From contig NZ_CP089928.1 of assembly GCF_021290385.1 (NCBI RefSeq), positions 4,130,588 to 4,194,587 of the forward strand: DNA of 64,000 nt. The letters are read 5' to 3'. The translations under genes and the position numbers were made by a program. This document shows, one piece after another, positions 33,479 through 42,993 of the stretch. Numbering within the stretch: position 1 is the first letter of the stretch; every line of letters begins with the position of its first letter. Source of the DNA: Microbulbifer sp. YPW16. GTDB lineage: Bacteria > Pseudomonadota > Gammaproteobacteria > Pseudomonadales > Cellvibrionaceae. The notes under the pieces were generated by a model that worked only from the letters and a program-made list of their open reading frames with translations, was not told where the DNA came from and did not search any database.

Positions 33479-34411
33479 ATGGTTGAAGATCACGGCTACA
33501 ATGCACAGATTCGCCCTTTTCAGCGGGAAATGGCGCAAATAATTGCTGAAAGGGTGAAGGCGACAGGGGACTGGGCGACACCGGTACCGGACCTGCTGTT
33601 CTTCCGGCGCGACGAGCCCACCCAGCCGGACTATTGCCTGATTGAACCGAGCATAGTGCTGGTGGTACAGGGCACCAAGCAGATGCTGATCGGTGGCGAA
33701 GCCTATCCCTACGATAGGAGCAACTTCCTGATCACATCGCTGGACCTGCCGGCAAGTTCCCAGGTGCTGGATGCCAGCGCGGAGCAGCCCTGCCTGGGAC
33801 TGGTCATGAAGCTCGATATCAGTGTGCTGGCGGAATTGATGGCAGGGGAAGGCCCGCCTGACCCCGGTGAACGGTCGGGCGGGATCAGTGCCGGGCTGGG
33901 TAGCATGACCCCGGCGATCATGGAGCCGTTCAGGCGCCTGCTTAATTTGCTCAACGAGCCCGGTGCCATCCATGTACTCGCGCCGCTGATCCAGCGGGAG
34001 TTACACTACCGGTTACTGTTGAGTGACCAGTCCGCACTGCTGCGCCAGATCGCATCGGTAGACAGCCAGGGGTACCGAATCGCGAAGGCCATCGATTGGC
34101 TGAAAGAAAACTACAGTTCGCCATTGCGCATCGAGAGCCTGGCCGGTCTGGTGCAGATGAGCACGCCCACATTCCATCATCATTTTCGCCAGCTCACTGC
34201 CATGAGCCCGTTGCAGTACCAGAAGTGGTTGCGGCTGAGTGAGGCGAAACGCCTGATGCTCAATGAACACCTTGATGCTTCCACAGCATCGTTCAGGGTG
34301 GGGTACGAGAGCCCGTCACAATTCAGCCGTGAGTACAGCCGCCTGTTCGGCGCGCCGCCGAGGCGGGATATTGAAAGGCTGCGTGGGGCTACAAGAACAG
34401 AGTGCGGTTGA
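33479..34411 (+). CDS. AraC-family regulator with AraC_N (YqhC-like) sensor domain
   Basis: 310 residues. The N-terminal half (PDLLFFRRDEPTQPDYCLIE, then SIVLVVQGTKQMLIGGEAYPYD) is the AraC_N domain (PF06719) seen in YqhC. The C-terminal hundred residues carry two helix-turn-helix units: LRIESLAGLVQMSTPTFHHHF and ASFRVGYESPSQFSREYSRLFG. YqhC senses aldehydes and activates nearby reductase genes. Here the regulator reads away from the SDR gene across a 271-base gap, so it presumably activates the SDR-cupin-cyclophilin-like unit. The effector is unknown. Confidence 0.9.
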   Translation: MVEDHGYNAQIRPFQREMAQIIAERVKATGDWATPVPDLLFFRRDEPTQPDYCLIEPSIVLVVQGTKQMLIGGEAYPYDRSNFLITSLDLPASSQVLDASAEQPCLGLVMKLDISVLAELMAGEGPPDPGERSGGISAGLGSMTPAIMEPFRRLLNLLNEPGAIHVLAPLIQRELHYRLLLSDQSALLRQIASVDSQGYRIAKAIDWLKENYSSPLRIESLAGLVQMSTPTFHHHFRQLTAMSPLQYQKWLRLSEAKRLMLNEHLDASTASFRVGYESPSQFSREYSRLFGAPPRRDIERLRGATRTECG

Positions 34412-34547
34412 TGGGCGACAATAAATCTTTATGTTTCATGAAGTAATACCAGGGAGGCTTGCATGTAAGTAGAGTCCCGGATGGGACTTTGACCGTAAAC
34501 GCAATCGCCCGCTCGGTGATCGTCGTCTTGCCGGGAAGGCAATCTCC

Positions 34548-35465
34548 TCACGCCGGCTCTTCCGGTGCCGCTGCCAGCACCCCCGAGATTTCATCCACCA
34601 GGCTCTGCCCCGCAGGTCCAAGTGACTTGCGCCGGGACCAGATCAGGTCAGTGCCGTAGGGGTAGGGCGTCAGCTGGAAATCCGTGGTCAGAATACGGAT
34701 GCTGCCCGCGTCGAGGTGCGGCTTCGCGATATGCAGTGGGACAAAGGCCCATCCCAGGCCGGCGGTCAGCATGGACATGAAAAGCGAGTAGCTCTCCAGG
34801 TACCAGATTCGATGGCTCAGGTCGTTTTCCGGCAGTGATCCCTGGTTGCCGGGGGCACTGATGCGCAGGTGCAGGTGATCTTGCAGGTCCTGGCTGGACA
34901 CAGCGTCCTGCGCGGCCATGGGATGCTGGGCACCTGCCACCAGTACAAAGCTGCAACTGCCGGCGCCGCGGAAGTCGAAGTCCTCGGGGTAATCCCCCTG
35001 GCTCAGGATAATACCGATATCAGCCCTGCCTTCCCGTACCAGCTCTGCCGCACTGTCTCCGGATGCGTGCAGGAGGTTGAGCGACACGGTGGCATATCGC
35101 TCGTAGAAAGCATCCAGTCCCTGCACCAGTTGTTGCAGGTCGATGGCGGACTCGTCGATGGCAAGGGTAATCGACTCCTCCACACCTGCGCCCAGGCTAC
35201 GGCTCTTGGCCTCGAAGCGGGAATAGGAGTTCAGCAGAGCACGCACTTCCTGCAACAGGGCGCGGCCCTGGGCGGTCAGTTTTGGCTCCCGCCCGGCCCG
35301 GTCAAACAGTTGCAGGCCTGTGTCGATCTCCAAGTTGCTGATCAGGCCGGAGATGGTGGACTGGGCCTTGCCGAGGGCGCGGGCGGCGGCGGAAAATGAG
35401 CCGCTGCGGGCAGCAACTTCGAAGGCCTCCAGCTGCTCAGGGGCGATATAGAAACGGCTTTCCAT
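34548..35465 (-). CDS. LysR-type transcriptional regulator
   Basis: 305 residues, standard length. The N-terminal winged helix (LEAFEVAARSGSFSAAARAL, then KAQSTISGLISNLEIDTG) is followed by a periplasmic-binding-like effector domain. It is transcribed away from the TonB receptor, amidase and D-glutamate cyclase-like genes across 455 bases. LysR regulators normally control the divergent unit, so it is the likely regulator of that set, with a ligand derived from the imported compound (inference). Confidence 0.9.
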   Translation of the reverse strand: MESRFYIAPEQLEAFEVAARSGSFSAAARALGKAQSTISGLISNLEIDTGLQLFDRAGREPKLTAQGRALLQEVRALLNSYSRFEAKSRSLGAGVEESITLAIDESAIDLQQLVQGLDAFYERYATVSLNLLHASGDSAAELVREGRADIGIILSQGDYPEDFDFRGAGSCSFVLVAGAQHPMAAQDAVSSQDLQDHLHLRISAPGNQGSLPENDLSHRIWYLESYSLFMSMLTAGLGWAFVPLHIAKPHLDAGSIRILTTDFQLTPYPYGTDLIWSRRKSLGPAGQSLVDEISGVLAAAPEEPA

Positions 35466-35920
35466 CCGGGCTTACTTCCTTTTATATATTTTCCTTGCCA
35501 CTTGCCGGCGTTGTCCGGTCGTGAGCTGGTATCGGTTTTGCCTATGGTAAGGACTCTATCACACCCTTCTTGTGAGTAAACCGGATTGCCCAACCCGGGC
35601 CTGGATTGCTCATCTGGGCTGGCGGGGACATGTCGGTAGCGAATGCGGGAGCAGTGAAAACCCTTTCAAATCAGGGCCCTGTTTTGCGGAGGCCTGTAGC
35701 TGGTCGCGTTGCCACCAGTCATTTCTGTCATTTATGTCTAAGTTCCGCCGATCTGGCAAAAGCCTGGAAGACACCATAACCGTCGCTGATGCATAGCTTA
35801 AACCGATAGGTTGTATTTTGGGCGGCCGGGGTTTTCGGGTGATTCTGTGAGCAAGGGTGAGAGGTGCGCGCCCGGGAGTTTATTCACCGACAGAGACCCG
35901 CAAATAATAAGGAACTGGTT
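35466..35920. other. Divergent regulatory gap between LysR gene and TonB receptor gene
   Basis: 455 bases with no credible gene. Expected to hold both promoters and the LysR binding site; I could not single out a T-N11-A repeat with confidence. AAGGAACTGGTT directly precedes the receptor ATG and serves as its ribosome binding site. Confidence 0.4.
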
Positions 35921-38344
35921 ATGGTACCTTTCAAGAAGAAGCCGCTCCCTTGTCTTGTTTCCACATTGGCATTTGCCCTGGCACCGGCCGTCTTCGCCCA
36001 GGACACCAGCGACGCAGAGGAAGCGAAGGATCAGGAAAAACAGAGTGTACTGGAAACTGTCACGGTAACCGCAACACGCCGGGCCGAGTCAGTCGAGGAT
36101 ATTCCCTACAACATTTCCGCGATCGACCAGGATGCCCTGCGCAACCGAAATATCACCGACGCCAAGAAGCTGATCGAACAGAGTGTCGCCATCAGCGCAC
36201 CCCTGAACGGCGCCCGCTTTAATGACTCCGTGACAGTGCGGGGCCTGAACGTGTCGCCGGTAAACGCCAACAACCTGGACCAGTTTGTTCGCTCCACCCT
36301 GGCGTACTACCTGGACGACACCCCGCTGCCGCATATGCGCTACCGCATCAAGGACATCGCCCGTGTCGAGACCCTCCTCGGACCGCAGGGTACCCTGTAC
36401 GGGGCCGGTTCCCTGGGCGGTACGGTGCGCTATGTCACCAACCAGCCGCAGCTGGGGGAAACCGAATTTGTCGCCAACACCAGTATCTACCAGACGGATT
36501 ACAGTGACGGCATCAGCAATGACACGGACTTTGTCGTCAACCTGCCCCTGGGGGACAGCGTAGCGGTTCGTGCATCGGTGGCGAACCTGGACGAGAAGGG
36601 TTATACCGATCGCGCCGTCAACCCGGTGTGGCGGACTGGCGACAGTGCCTGGCCCGGGGACCCCAGCCCGGGCAAGACCCTGTATGAGGATGATGACTGG
36701 CATGAGGCCACCGGTGGCAAGATCTCATTACTATGGCAGGCCACTGAAGATTTCAAGGTGACATTGAGCCATATCCAGCAGAGTGAGCTGGCCCATGGTA
36801 TCAATGGTGCCAGCCGCCTGCCGGTCAGTCGTTTCTGTGAAGGCGATATCGACTGTTTTGACACCACTTTCCGCGAGGATACGCCGTACCAGTATGGCGA
36901 GCACACTGTGGTGTCCCGTTACGAGGAATTCTCGGACCGGGAATTTGTGCTCGACTCCATTACTGCGGAGCTCGCGCTGGGCTTTGCCGATATCTACTCC
37001 ACAACCTCGCGCTATGAAGATCAGGCTGCAGGGCAGGGAGATTACGCCGATTACGGCGAGTCTTTCTATGGCTGGATCTCCCCGGAGATTTCGCTATCAG
37101 GCAGTAATAACAGCGCTTACATGACCTTTGACAATGTCTACGAGGGTGTGAGTCACGAAACCCGGCTGGTGTCCAATGGCGGAGGTCCGCTGAGCTGGAT
37201 TGGTGGCATTTATTATGCAGAGCAGGAGAAGCGCCAGCGTTTCTCGGAGTGGATGCCGGAGCTGGATGAGAATGTTCCCTGGCTGGATCGCGCTGCGGCA
37301 GGTGGGCGTGTCAATGAGGGCTACGCCGAGGACCTGGGCGGTACCTATGAAGAGCTGGCTCTGTTCGGCGAGGCTACCTACGCAATGACGGAGCGCTGGG
37401 ATGTCACTCTCGGTGCGCGGGTGTTCAACTACACGGATGAATCCGATGGCGAAGTGACCGACTACCTGGGCTTTACCAGCGGCGAGCGAGTTGCGGAAAT
37501 CGAAGGTACGGGCGAGTCTTTCTTCAAGTTCAATACCGCCTACGACCTGACTGATGACGTGATGCTCTATGCCACCGCCTCCCAGGGCTTCCGTCGCGGT
37601 GGTGCCAACGCATTCAAGGAGGAGGGCGGCCAGGAGCCCACTGAGGATATCCAGTTCTACGAACCGGATTCGGTAAATAACTATGAGATCGGTGTAAAGG
37701 GTTACCTGCTGGACGGCGCGCTGTTTGTACATGCCGACTGGTACCGGATGGACTGGAAAAATACCCAGACCTACTGGAGCCAGACAGTCGGCGGCTACCT
37801 GCCGATCAATGGCACCACCAATGGCCCGGATTCGGAATCCACCGGCATCGAGCTGGCGGCAAGCTATCGGCTCGCGGATAACTGGTCCCTGAATTATGAA
37901 GCCGCGACGACTGAGGCACAGTGGGCCGAGACAGCCGAAGTCTGCACTTACGGTGGCCCGGATGGCGGTAGCGATTGCTACATTTACGAGAAAGGCGGTG
38001 AGCTGGGTGGCTCACCGGAGTGGCGGCATAACCTGGGCCTGAAATTCGATACAGTCCTGGTTAATGGGCTCGGGTTGTCTGCCAGCCTGGCCGGCCGCTA
38101 TGTCGGTGAGACGGCTTCGGATCGTATCGACAAGGAGGATGGGGAAGCCTATGTGCGCGATGCCTATTCCGTTCTCGATGCCTACGTCGCCGCGGATTAT
38201 GACCAGTACCGTGCAAGCCTGTGGGTGAACAACCTGTCCAATGAAAACGCGGAGGTATCGGGGCATTTCGGCGGACGCATGGGCTACCGGGCGATCAACC
38301 TGCGGCCCCGTACGGTGGGCCTTAACCTGTCCTACCAGTTCTGA
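35921..38344 (+). CDS. TonB-dependent outer-membrane receptor
   Basis: 807 residues from the ATG at 35921 (AAGGAA eight bases before); an upstream in-frame start lacks a signal peptide at its end. Signal peptide ends at VFAQD, then a TonB-box-like LETVTVTATRRAES, plug (RVETLLGPQGTLYGAGSLGG) and a 22-strand barrel ending in LNLSYQF. The LLGPQGTLYGAGSLGGTVRY lettering is that of the large TonB receptor group common in Sphingomonadales and marine gammaproteobacteria that import diverse organic substrates, rather than of siderophore receptors. No Fur box is seen upstream. The following amidase and D-glutamate cyclase-like genes suggest an amide or amino-acid derivative as ligand (inference). Confidence 0.9.
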   Translation: MVPFKKKPLPCLVSTLAFALAPAVFAQDTSDAEEAKDQEKQSVLETVTVTATRRAESVEDIPYNISAIDQDALRNRNITDAKKLIEQSVAISAPLNGARFNDSVTVRGLNVSPVNANNLDQFVRSTLAYYLDDTPLPHMRYRIKDIARVETLLGPQGTLYGAGSLGGTVRYVTNQPQLGETEFVANTSIYQTDYSDGISNDTDFVVNLPLGDSVAVRASVANLDEKGYTDRAVNPVWRTGDSAWPGDPSPGKTLYEDDDWHEATGGKISLLWQATEDFKVTLSHIQQSELAHGINGASRLPVSRFCEGDIDCFDTTFREDTPYQYGEHTVVSRYEEFSDREFVLDSITAELALGFADIYSTTSRYEDQAAGQGDYADYGESFYGWISPEISLSGSNNSAYMTFDNVYEGVSHETRLVSNGGGPLSWIGGIYYAEQEKRQRFSEWMPELDENVPWLDRAAAGGRVNEGYAEDLGGTYEELALFGEATYAMTERWDVTLGARVFNYTDESDGEVTDYLGFTSGERVAEIEGTGESFFKFNTAYDLTDDVMLYATASQGFRRGGANAFKEEGGQEPTEDIQFYEPDSVNNYEIGVKGYLLDGALFVHADWYRMDWKNTQTYWSQTVGGYLPINGTTNGPDSESTGIELAASYRLADNWSLNYEAATTEAQWAETAEVCTYGGPDGGSDCYIYEKGGELGGSPEWRHNLGLKFDTVLVNGLGLSASLAGRYVGETASDRIDKEDGEAYVRDAYSVLDAYVAADYDQYRASLWVNNLSNENAEVSGHFGGRMGYRAINLRPRTVGLNLSYQF

Positions 38345-38370
38345 GTGATCGCCATTGACCACGGGATGGA

Positions 38371-38406
38371 AAACCGGGACCGGCATTGCCGTTCCCGGTT
38401 TTTTTT
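38371..38406 (+). terminator. Rho-independent terminator between TonB receptor and amidase
   Basis: AACCGGGA pairs with TTCCCGGTT around a CCGGCATTGCCG inner stem-loop, followed by eight T. It begins 27 bases after the receptor stop. Amidase expression must therefore rely on readthrough or on its own promoter, in the about 105 bases before 38512. Confidence 0.9.
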
Positions 38407-38511
38407 GCCCGGGGCGGGGACCTATCGGTGGCGCCATTGGTTGTTCACTTCTACAAGCCGGGGCGCTGCCCCATCATGACTCCAGATTCCAGATCAATCA
38501 CAGGAAATACC

Positions 38512-39975
38512 ATGTCCGAGGAACTATGCTATCTCGACGCCTGTGGGGCGATTGAACTCTTTCGCAAGCGTGCCATCTCCCCGGTGGAGGTTATACGGGC
38601 ACAATCCCGTCGCATCGAAGAGCTGGGCCCGGGTATCAATGCATTCACTGATCGTTACCTGGACCGCGCGATGGCGGGGGCACGGCGGGCGGAAGCGGCC
38701 TACATGAATGGCAGCGCGCGGCAGCTGGAAGGCATCAGCACGGCGATCAAGGACGAAACCTATCTCCACGGTGAGGTAACCACCAACGGCTCACGCCTAC
38801 TGGAACACAACCTGGCTGATGTCACCGATCCGGTGCCCGAGCGCCTGGATGCCGCCGGCGCAACCTTCTGCGGGCGCACGACAACACCTGAGTTTTCTGT
38901 GGCTGCTTATACCTGGTCGGATCTCTGGGGTGTGACGCGCAATCCCTGGAATCACCTGGTTACACCGGGCGGCTCCTCCGGTGGCTCGGCGGCTGCACTG
39001 GCCGCCGGCTTCTGCACCCTTGCAAACGGGACCGATATGGGCGGGTCCTTGCGCATCCCCGCCGCCATGTGCGGTCTGGTGGGACTGAAAGCGTCGTTTG
39101 GCCGCATCCCGGAAATCCCGCCTTACAACGTGGATCCCTATGTACACCATGGCATGCTCACCCGCAGTGTGCGCGATACACTGCTGGCCTATAACCTGGT
39201 TTCCGGTCCCCATCCGGTAGACCTGATGTCGCAGTTGCCGAAAGAGGTTGTAGTCGCAGACCCACTGGACCTGCGGGGCGTGCGTGTGGGCCTGTCCCTG
39301 GACCTGGGTTTTTACCCGCTGGAGCGCGACGTACGGCAAAACACACTGGCTTTTGCCGACATGCTGCGGCGTATGGGCGCCGAGGTGGACACTGTCTCGC
39401 CGGGCTGGGACGATCGCTGTATCCACACCGCGCAGGTGCACCAGGGAGCGCAGATGGGGCATATGCTGCGGGAAAAGTTTGACCGGCCGGAGTGTCACGA
39501 ACAGCTCACCTCCTATGCGCGGCATTATTTTGCCCTGTCCCGCGCTGCGATGCCGGCAGCGATCCTGGAGGCACACACCTATGCCCAGGTCATGTGGGAA
39601 TCACTGGAGCGGATTTTCCGCGACTGTGACTTTATCCTGTGCCCGACCGTGTGCACGACACGGGTGCCGGCAGATTTCGATTACAGCCGCGACAGTATCA
39701 GTATCGACGGGCACCAGGTGGATCCGGTCAAGGGATGGTTTATGACCTACCCGTTCAATACCCTGAGTCGCTGCCCGGTACTTTCGATGCCCAGTGGCCT
39801 GGCGCAAAACGGCGTGCCCACCGGTGTACAGCTGGTGGGACGGCCCTATGCTGATGCCGCGGTGCTGCGGGCGGGCCTGGCGGTGGAAGCAGAGTGCGGG
39901 ACCTTTATCAACGCTCGCCGGAAACCCGGCGTTGGCGAGGAGATGGTACGGGAAGAGCTGGGAGCCGGGGCGTGA
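38512..39975 (+). CDS. Amidase-signature family hydrolase
   Basis: 487 residues from the ATG at 38512, preceded by CAGGAAATACC. The Ser-cisSer-Lys triad is K80 (STAIKDET), S155 (PGGSSGGSAAALAAG) and S179 (NGTDMGGSLRIPAA), at the usual spacings. The end (TYPFNTLSRCPVLSMPSGLA) is the canonical closing motif. It hydrolyses an amide bond; the substrate cannot be read from sequence. The gene overlaps the next one as GTGA, so amidase and the two D-glutamate cyclase-like proteins are translated as a unit. Release of an amide-linked glutamate or related acid would fit. Confidence 0.9.
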   Translation: MSEELCYLDACGAIELFRKRAISPVEVIRAQSRRIEELGPGINAFTDRYLDRAMAGARRAEAAYMNGSARQLEGISTAIKDETYLHGEVTTNGSRLLEHNLADVTDPVPERLDAAGATFCGRTTTPEFSVAAYTWSDLWGVTRNPWNHLVTPGGSSGGSAAALAAGFCTLANGTDMGGSLRIPAAMCGLVGLKASFGRIPEIPPYNVDPYVHHGMLTRSVRDTLLAYNLVSGPHPVDLMSQLPKEVVVADPLDLRGVRVGLSLDLGFYPLERDVRQNTLAFADMLRRMGAEVDTVSPGWDDRCIHTAQVHQGAQMGHMLREKFDRPECHEQLTSYARHYFALSRAAMPAAILEAHTYAQVMWESLERIFRDCDFILCPTVCTTRVPADFDYSRDSISIDGHQVDPVKGWFMTYPFNTLSRCPVLSMPSGLAQNGVPTGVQLVGRPYADAAVLRAGLAVEAECGTFINARRKPGVGEEMVREELGAGA

Positions 39976-40787
39976 GCGGGGAAAGCGGGCTGGATATTCG
40001 CCGGGAAATTCGTGCCGGCCGTTTTCGGGCTCCCACCTCGGGACTGGGGGCGGGCCTGGTCCAGGCAAATATCGCCATAGTCCCGGCGGCATATGCCGAC
40101 GATTTCGCGGCCTTTTGCACCGCCAATCCCCGGGCCTGTGCCCTGCTGTATCGCTCTTCGCCCGGTGACCACCGACTTGCGGCACTTGGCGAGGATATTG
40201 ATATCCGTTCGGACTTGCCCCGTTACCAGTTGCACCGGGCCGGTGCGGACACGGAAGAGATTACGGATATCCACTGCCACTGGCGGGATGACCTGGTCAC
40301 GTTTGCCCTTGGCTGTTCCTTCTCATTCGAGGAAGCGCTGGACCGCGAGGGGCTGGAGGTACGAAATATCTCCGAGGGCTGTAACGTCCCCATGTACCGG
40401 ACACAGCAGGCCTGCAAAGCGTCCGGACCATTCCACGCTCGGCTGGTGGTCAGTATGCGCCCCTTTATGCCCACTGAATTGCCACAAGTGCAACAGGTGT
40501 GCGAGCGCTATCCCCTGGTTCACGGTGCGCCGGTATTTGCCGGCGACCCGGCTGCACTCGGGATTACCGATATAGATAAGCCGGATTTTGGCGATCCGGT
40601 CCCGCTCCGGCAGGGCGAGGTTCCGGCTTTCTGGGCCTGCGGCGTTACCGCGATCGAGGCCCTGCGAAACGCGGGACTCGACTTCTGTATCACCCACAGT
40701 CCCGGCCATATGCTGGTCACCGACCGGCTCAACACATCACTGGCGGGCATCCCTGCAGCCGGCGACCTTGACTGGAGTCCGCTGTGA
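39972..40787 (+). CDS. DUF1445 protein, N-terminal half of D-glutamate cyclase type
   Basis: 271 residues from a GTG at 39972 that overlaps the amidase stop. DUF1445 (PF07286) signature: REIRAGRFRAPTSGLGAGLVQANIAIVP at the start, FALGCSFSFEEAL in the middle and NVPMYRT...PGHMLVTD towards the end. In animals one mitochondrial protein, DGLUCY, joins DUF1445 to DUF4392 and converts D-glutamate to 5-oxo-D-proline. Bacterial DUF1445 proteins are annotated as putative hydro-lyases. Here the second half of the animal protein is encoded by the next gene, overlapping by four bases, which supports a shared substrate. Confidence 0.88.
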   Translation: MSGESGLDIRREIRAGRFRAPTSGLGAGLVQANIAIVPAAYADDFAAFCTANPRACALLYRSSPGDHRLAALGEDIDIRSDLPRYQLHRAGADTEEITDIHCHWRDDLVTFALGCSFSFEEALDREGLEVRNISEGCNVPMYRTQQACKASGPFHARLVVSMRPFMPTELPQVQQVCERYPLVHGAPVFAGDPAALGITDIDKPDFGDPVPLRQGEVPAFWACGVTAIEALRNAGLDFCITHSPGHMLVTDRLNTSLAGIPAAGDLDWSPL

Positions 40788-41767
40788 GCCGGCGAAGTTC
40801 GAGCAGGCGCGCGCTTGCCGACCATTCCGGGTTGCGGGGCGACGTACCGCAACTTGACGCCCTTGCAACAGCAATGGAGCAAATACTGGTGGACTCCGAC
40901 TTTCGTGGGATGGCCGGGGTGCGCGCAGTCTGGGGTGGCGGCTACCTGCAGCGCGCGATGAACTGCCTGCTGCGCAGTTGCCAGCGGGTCACCATTATCA
41001 GCGGCTTCCCGGTGGGGCAGAGCTTCGAGACAGACGGGCCGGTTGGCGCGCTCGCCCTTGCGGCGGCACTGGAGCAACTGGGTTCCCGGGTACGCCTGGT
41101 CGGGCTACCGGATTATCTGCAGCGGCTTGAAGAGCCGGCGGGATTGGTCGGGTTGCGGCACAAGCAGGTATTTGAACCCATGGGCGGTACGGCGGCGGAC
41201 TTCAGCCTGCAGGTGCAACAACACCTGCATGACTTCCGGCCCACTCTGCTGGTATTTGTCGAAGTGCCGGGCCGCGCCGGGGACAATTGCTATTACAACA
41301 TGCACGGGCAGGAAATCGGCTCGCAGACAGCCTGCTGGGAGCTGTTGCTCGAGCTGTCCCGCTGCCCGAGTATTGCTTTTGCCGACGGTGGCAATGAGGT
41401 GGGCATGGGGCTGGTGGCGCCGATCCTGGAGAGGCAGGGGATCATCCCGGCCTCGGTGCAGACTGATTGCCTGGTGCTGTCCGATGTTTCCAACTGGGGT
41501 GTGCATGGCGTGCTCGCACTGGCCTCAGGCTACCTGGAACGGGACCTGATGTTGCCATCCCCACTGCAGCCGCTGCTGGAGTCCATGAATGCTGCGGGCA
41601 TTGTTGATGGTGTGACGGGGCGGGGCACTGCTACTGAGGATGGACGACCGGCGGTGGAGGGGCAGGCGATGATCGACCGACTCGGGGCCCTGGCGCAGGT
41701 ATCGGCGTCTGCGCACCATGGGAATATCATCATCGACAACACCACGGTTCCGGAAGCGGGGAGGTGA
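40784..41767 (+). CDS. DUF4392 protein, C-terminal half of D-glutamate cyclase type
   Basis: 327 residues from a GTG at 40784. DUF4392 (PF14336) features: VTIISGFPVGQSFETDGPVG near residue 70, VFVEVPGRAGDNCYYNMHG near 155 and FADGGNEVGMGL near 200. In DGLUCY this is the part named the glutamate cyclase domain. Conversion of D-glutamate or a related 2-amino dicarboxylate to a lactam is the best guess. The pair could instead act on another product freed by the upstream amidase. It ends 30 bases before a convergent peptidase operon. Confidence 0.86.
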   Translation: MSRRSSSRRALADHSGLRGDVPQLDALATAMEQILVDSDFRGMAGVRAVWGGGYLQRAMNCLLRSCQRVTIISGFPVGQSFETDGPVGALALAAALEQLGSRVRLVGLPDYLQRLEEPAGLVGLRHKQVFEPMGGTAADFSLQVQQHLHDFRPTLLVFVEVPGRAGDNCYYNMHGQEIGSQTACWELLLELSRCPSIAFADGGNEVGMGLVAPILERQGIIPASVQTDCLVLSDVSNWGVHGVLALASGYLERDLMLPSPLQPLLESMNAAGIVDGVTGRGTATEDGRPAVEGQAMIDRLGALAQVSASAHHGNIIIDNTTVPEAGR

Positions 41768-41797
41768 TGCCCGGCTTTAACAGGTATCTCCCGCCGG

Positions 41798-42454
41798 TCA
41801 TTGTTTCCCTGTGGCTACCTGCCTGCGGAATATATGCAGCCAGAGGTCATCACCGCTGCCGTTATCGTTGATCGCCAGTTCAAATGCCTCTTTCGGGTAG
41901 CGCAGGTCACGCCCGGACACGCCGGTATCGTAGCTGCCCCACTTCTCCAGGTTCCAGCGGCCATTGGGATCGTGCACGGTGTAGTGATCCCCATCGAAAC
42001 CCGTTACCACCAGGATATGGCCCGATGGCGTGAACCAGCCATGCACGATGGCAGGATGTCCGGTGGCGAGGGCGGCCCGGAGCTCGCTAATAGTCCCGTT
42101 GGTCTTGCTGTGAGCGCGCAGGTCGCTCCCCGCAGCCGCGGCGATGCTGTTAAAACCTTCCTGCAGTGCGGCCACTGTCTGGCGTACCCCATCGAGTCGC
42201 CCGAACAGGTAGTCCGGGGTGCGGCCAGTTGTTTGGGGATCCGTAAGGCCGAAATAATCGGTCACCATCGCCAGGGAAGTAAGTGAGCAGGTGCGCTCCG
42301 GCTGGTAGCGATTTTCAGTCTGCTTCCAGTAGGGCAGCTTGAGCGTCATTGCGCCGTCGGCAAGAATCCCGCCGAGTGGTAGCAGGCCCACTAGCATGGT
42401 GGGCAGCCATCGCTGGATAAAACGGCCGGCTGGGGGCTTCAATCGGAATAGCAC
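41798..42454 (-). CDS. C39-like (Peptidase_C39_2) cysteine protease, membrane-anchored or exported
   Basis: 218 residues. An N-terminal hydrophobic segment (LPTMLVGLLPLGGILA) is either a signal or an anchor. The papain-like active site is C56 (ERTCSLTSLAMV), H146 (SGHILVVTGF) and D162 (HDPNGRW), matching Peptidase_C39_2 with a complete triad. Its start overlaps the NlpC/P60 gene by 16 bases. Such enzymes act outside the cytoplasm on peptides or peptidoglycan cross-bridges. It is the last gene of the MFS-M1-NlpC/P60 unit. Confidence 0.85.
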   Translation of the reverse strand: MLFRLKPPAGRFIQRWLPTMLVGLLPLGGILADGAMTLKLPYWKQTENRYQPERTCSLTSLAMVTDYFGLTDPQTTGRTPDYLFGRLDGVRQTVAALQEGFNSIAAAAGSDLRAHSKTNGTISELRAALATGHPAIVHGWFTPSGHILVVTGFDGDHYTVHDPNGRWNLEKWGSYDTGVSGRDLRYPKEAFELAINDNGSGDDLWLHIFRRQVATGKQ

Positions 42455-42993
42455 AGAGATTCCTTCAAGCGAATGCCCGAGTCAAAGTCGCCGCTGGGGA
42501 TGGGGTCGATCCTGACAATACCGTCATTGGAAGTCATGCGATGGATATAGCTCCCGTCACCCAGGGCGATGCCCACGTGGGTCAAGACACCCTCGGCCCA
42601 GTCCCCATAGGTATTTTTCAGGAACACCAGGTCGCCGGCCTGCAAATCCTCGAGGCGGATGATTTTTTCACCGAATTCATCCGCGGCCAGTGAGTCCACA
42701 TGTTCCGGGAGCAGCTCATCGTCCGGGCCGAGCAGGTGCCCGTCCCAGGGTTCCTGTGTCTCGATGGTGGCGAAATGCTTGCCGCACGCCGCCACCAGCA
42801 CTTCCCGGGTCCAGTTCATGCATTGCTCGGCACTGCCCACCCGGTATTCTTTATTGTCCCAGGGCAGGGCCTGGGCCATGACTTTACTGGCCATGTCCTG
42901 CCGGGGCGCCGTCGATTCTGCTGCGGCCATTGCGGGCAGTAAGAAGATGGCGAGCAGCGGCACCACAAGCCCGGGGAGTTGATTTCTGTTCAT
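42439..42993 (-). CDS. NlpC/P60-like endopeptidase, secreted
   Basis: 184 residues with a cleavable signal peptide (hydrophobic LVVPLLAIFLLPAMAAAES). Cys58 (SAEQCMNW), His139 (LTHVGIALGDG) and His151 (YIHRM) form the Cys-His-His site of NlpC/P60 enzymes, and the LQAGDLVFLKN strand precedes the histidine as usual. Family members cut gamma-D-glutamyl bonds in peptidoglycan peptides. Its ATG overlaps the M1 peptidase stop. The bond specificity is family knowledge, not visible here. Confidence 0.83.
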   Translation of the reverse strand: MNRNQLPGLVVPLLAIFLLPAMAAAESTAPRQDMASKVMAQALPWDNKEYRVGSAEQCMNWTREVLVAACGKHFATIETQEPWDGHLLGPDDELLPEHVDSLAADEFGEKIIRLEDLQAGDLVFLKNTYGDWAEGVLTHVGIALGDGSYIHRMTSNDGIVRIDPIPSGDFDSGIRLKESLCYSD

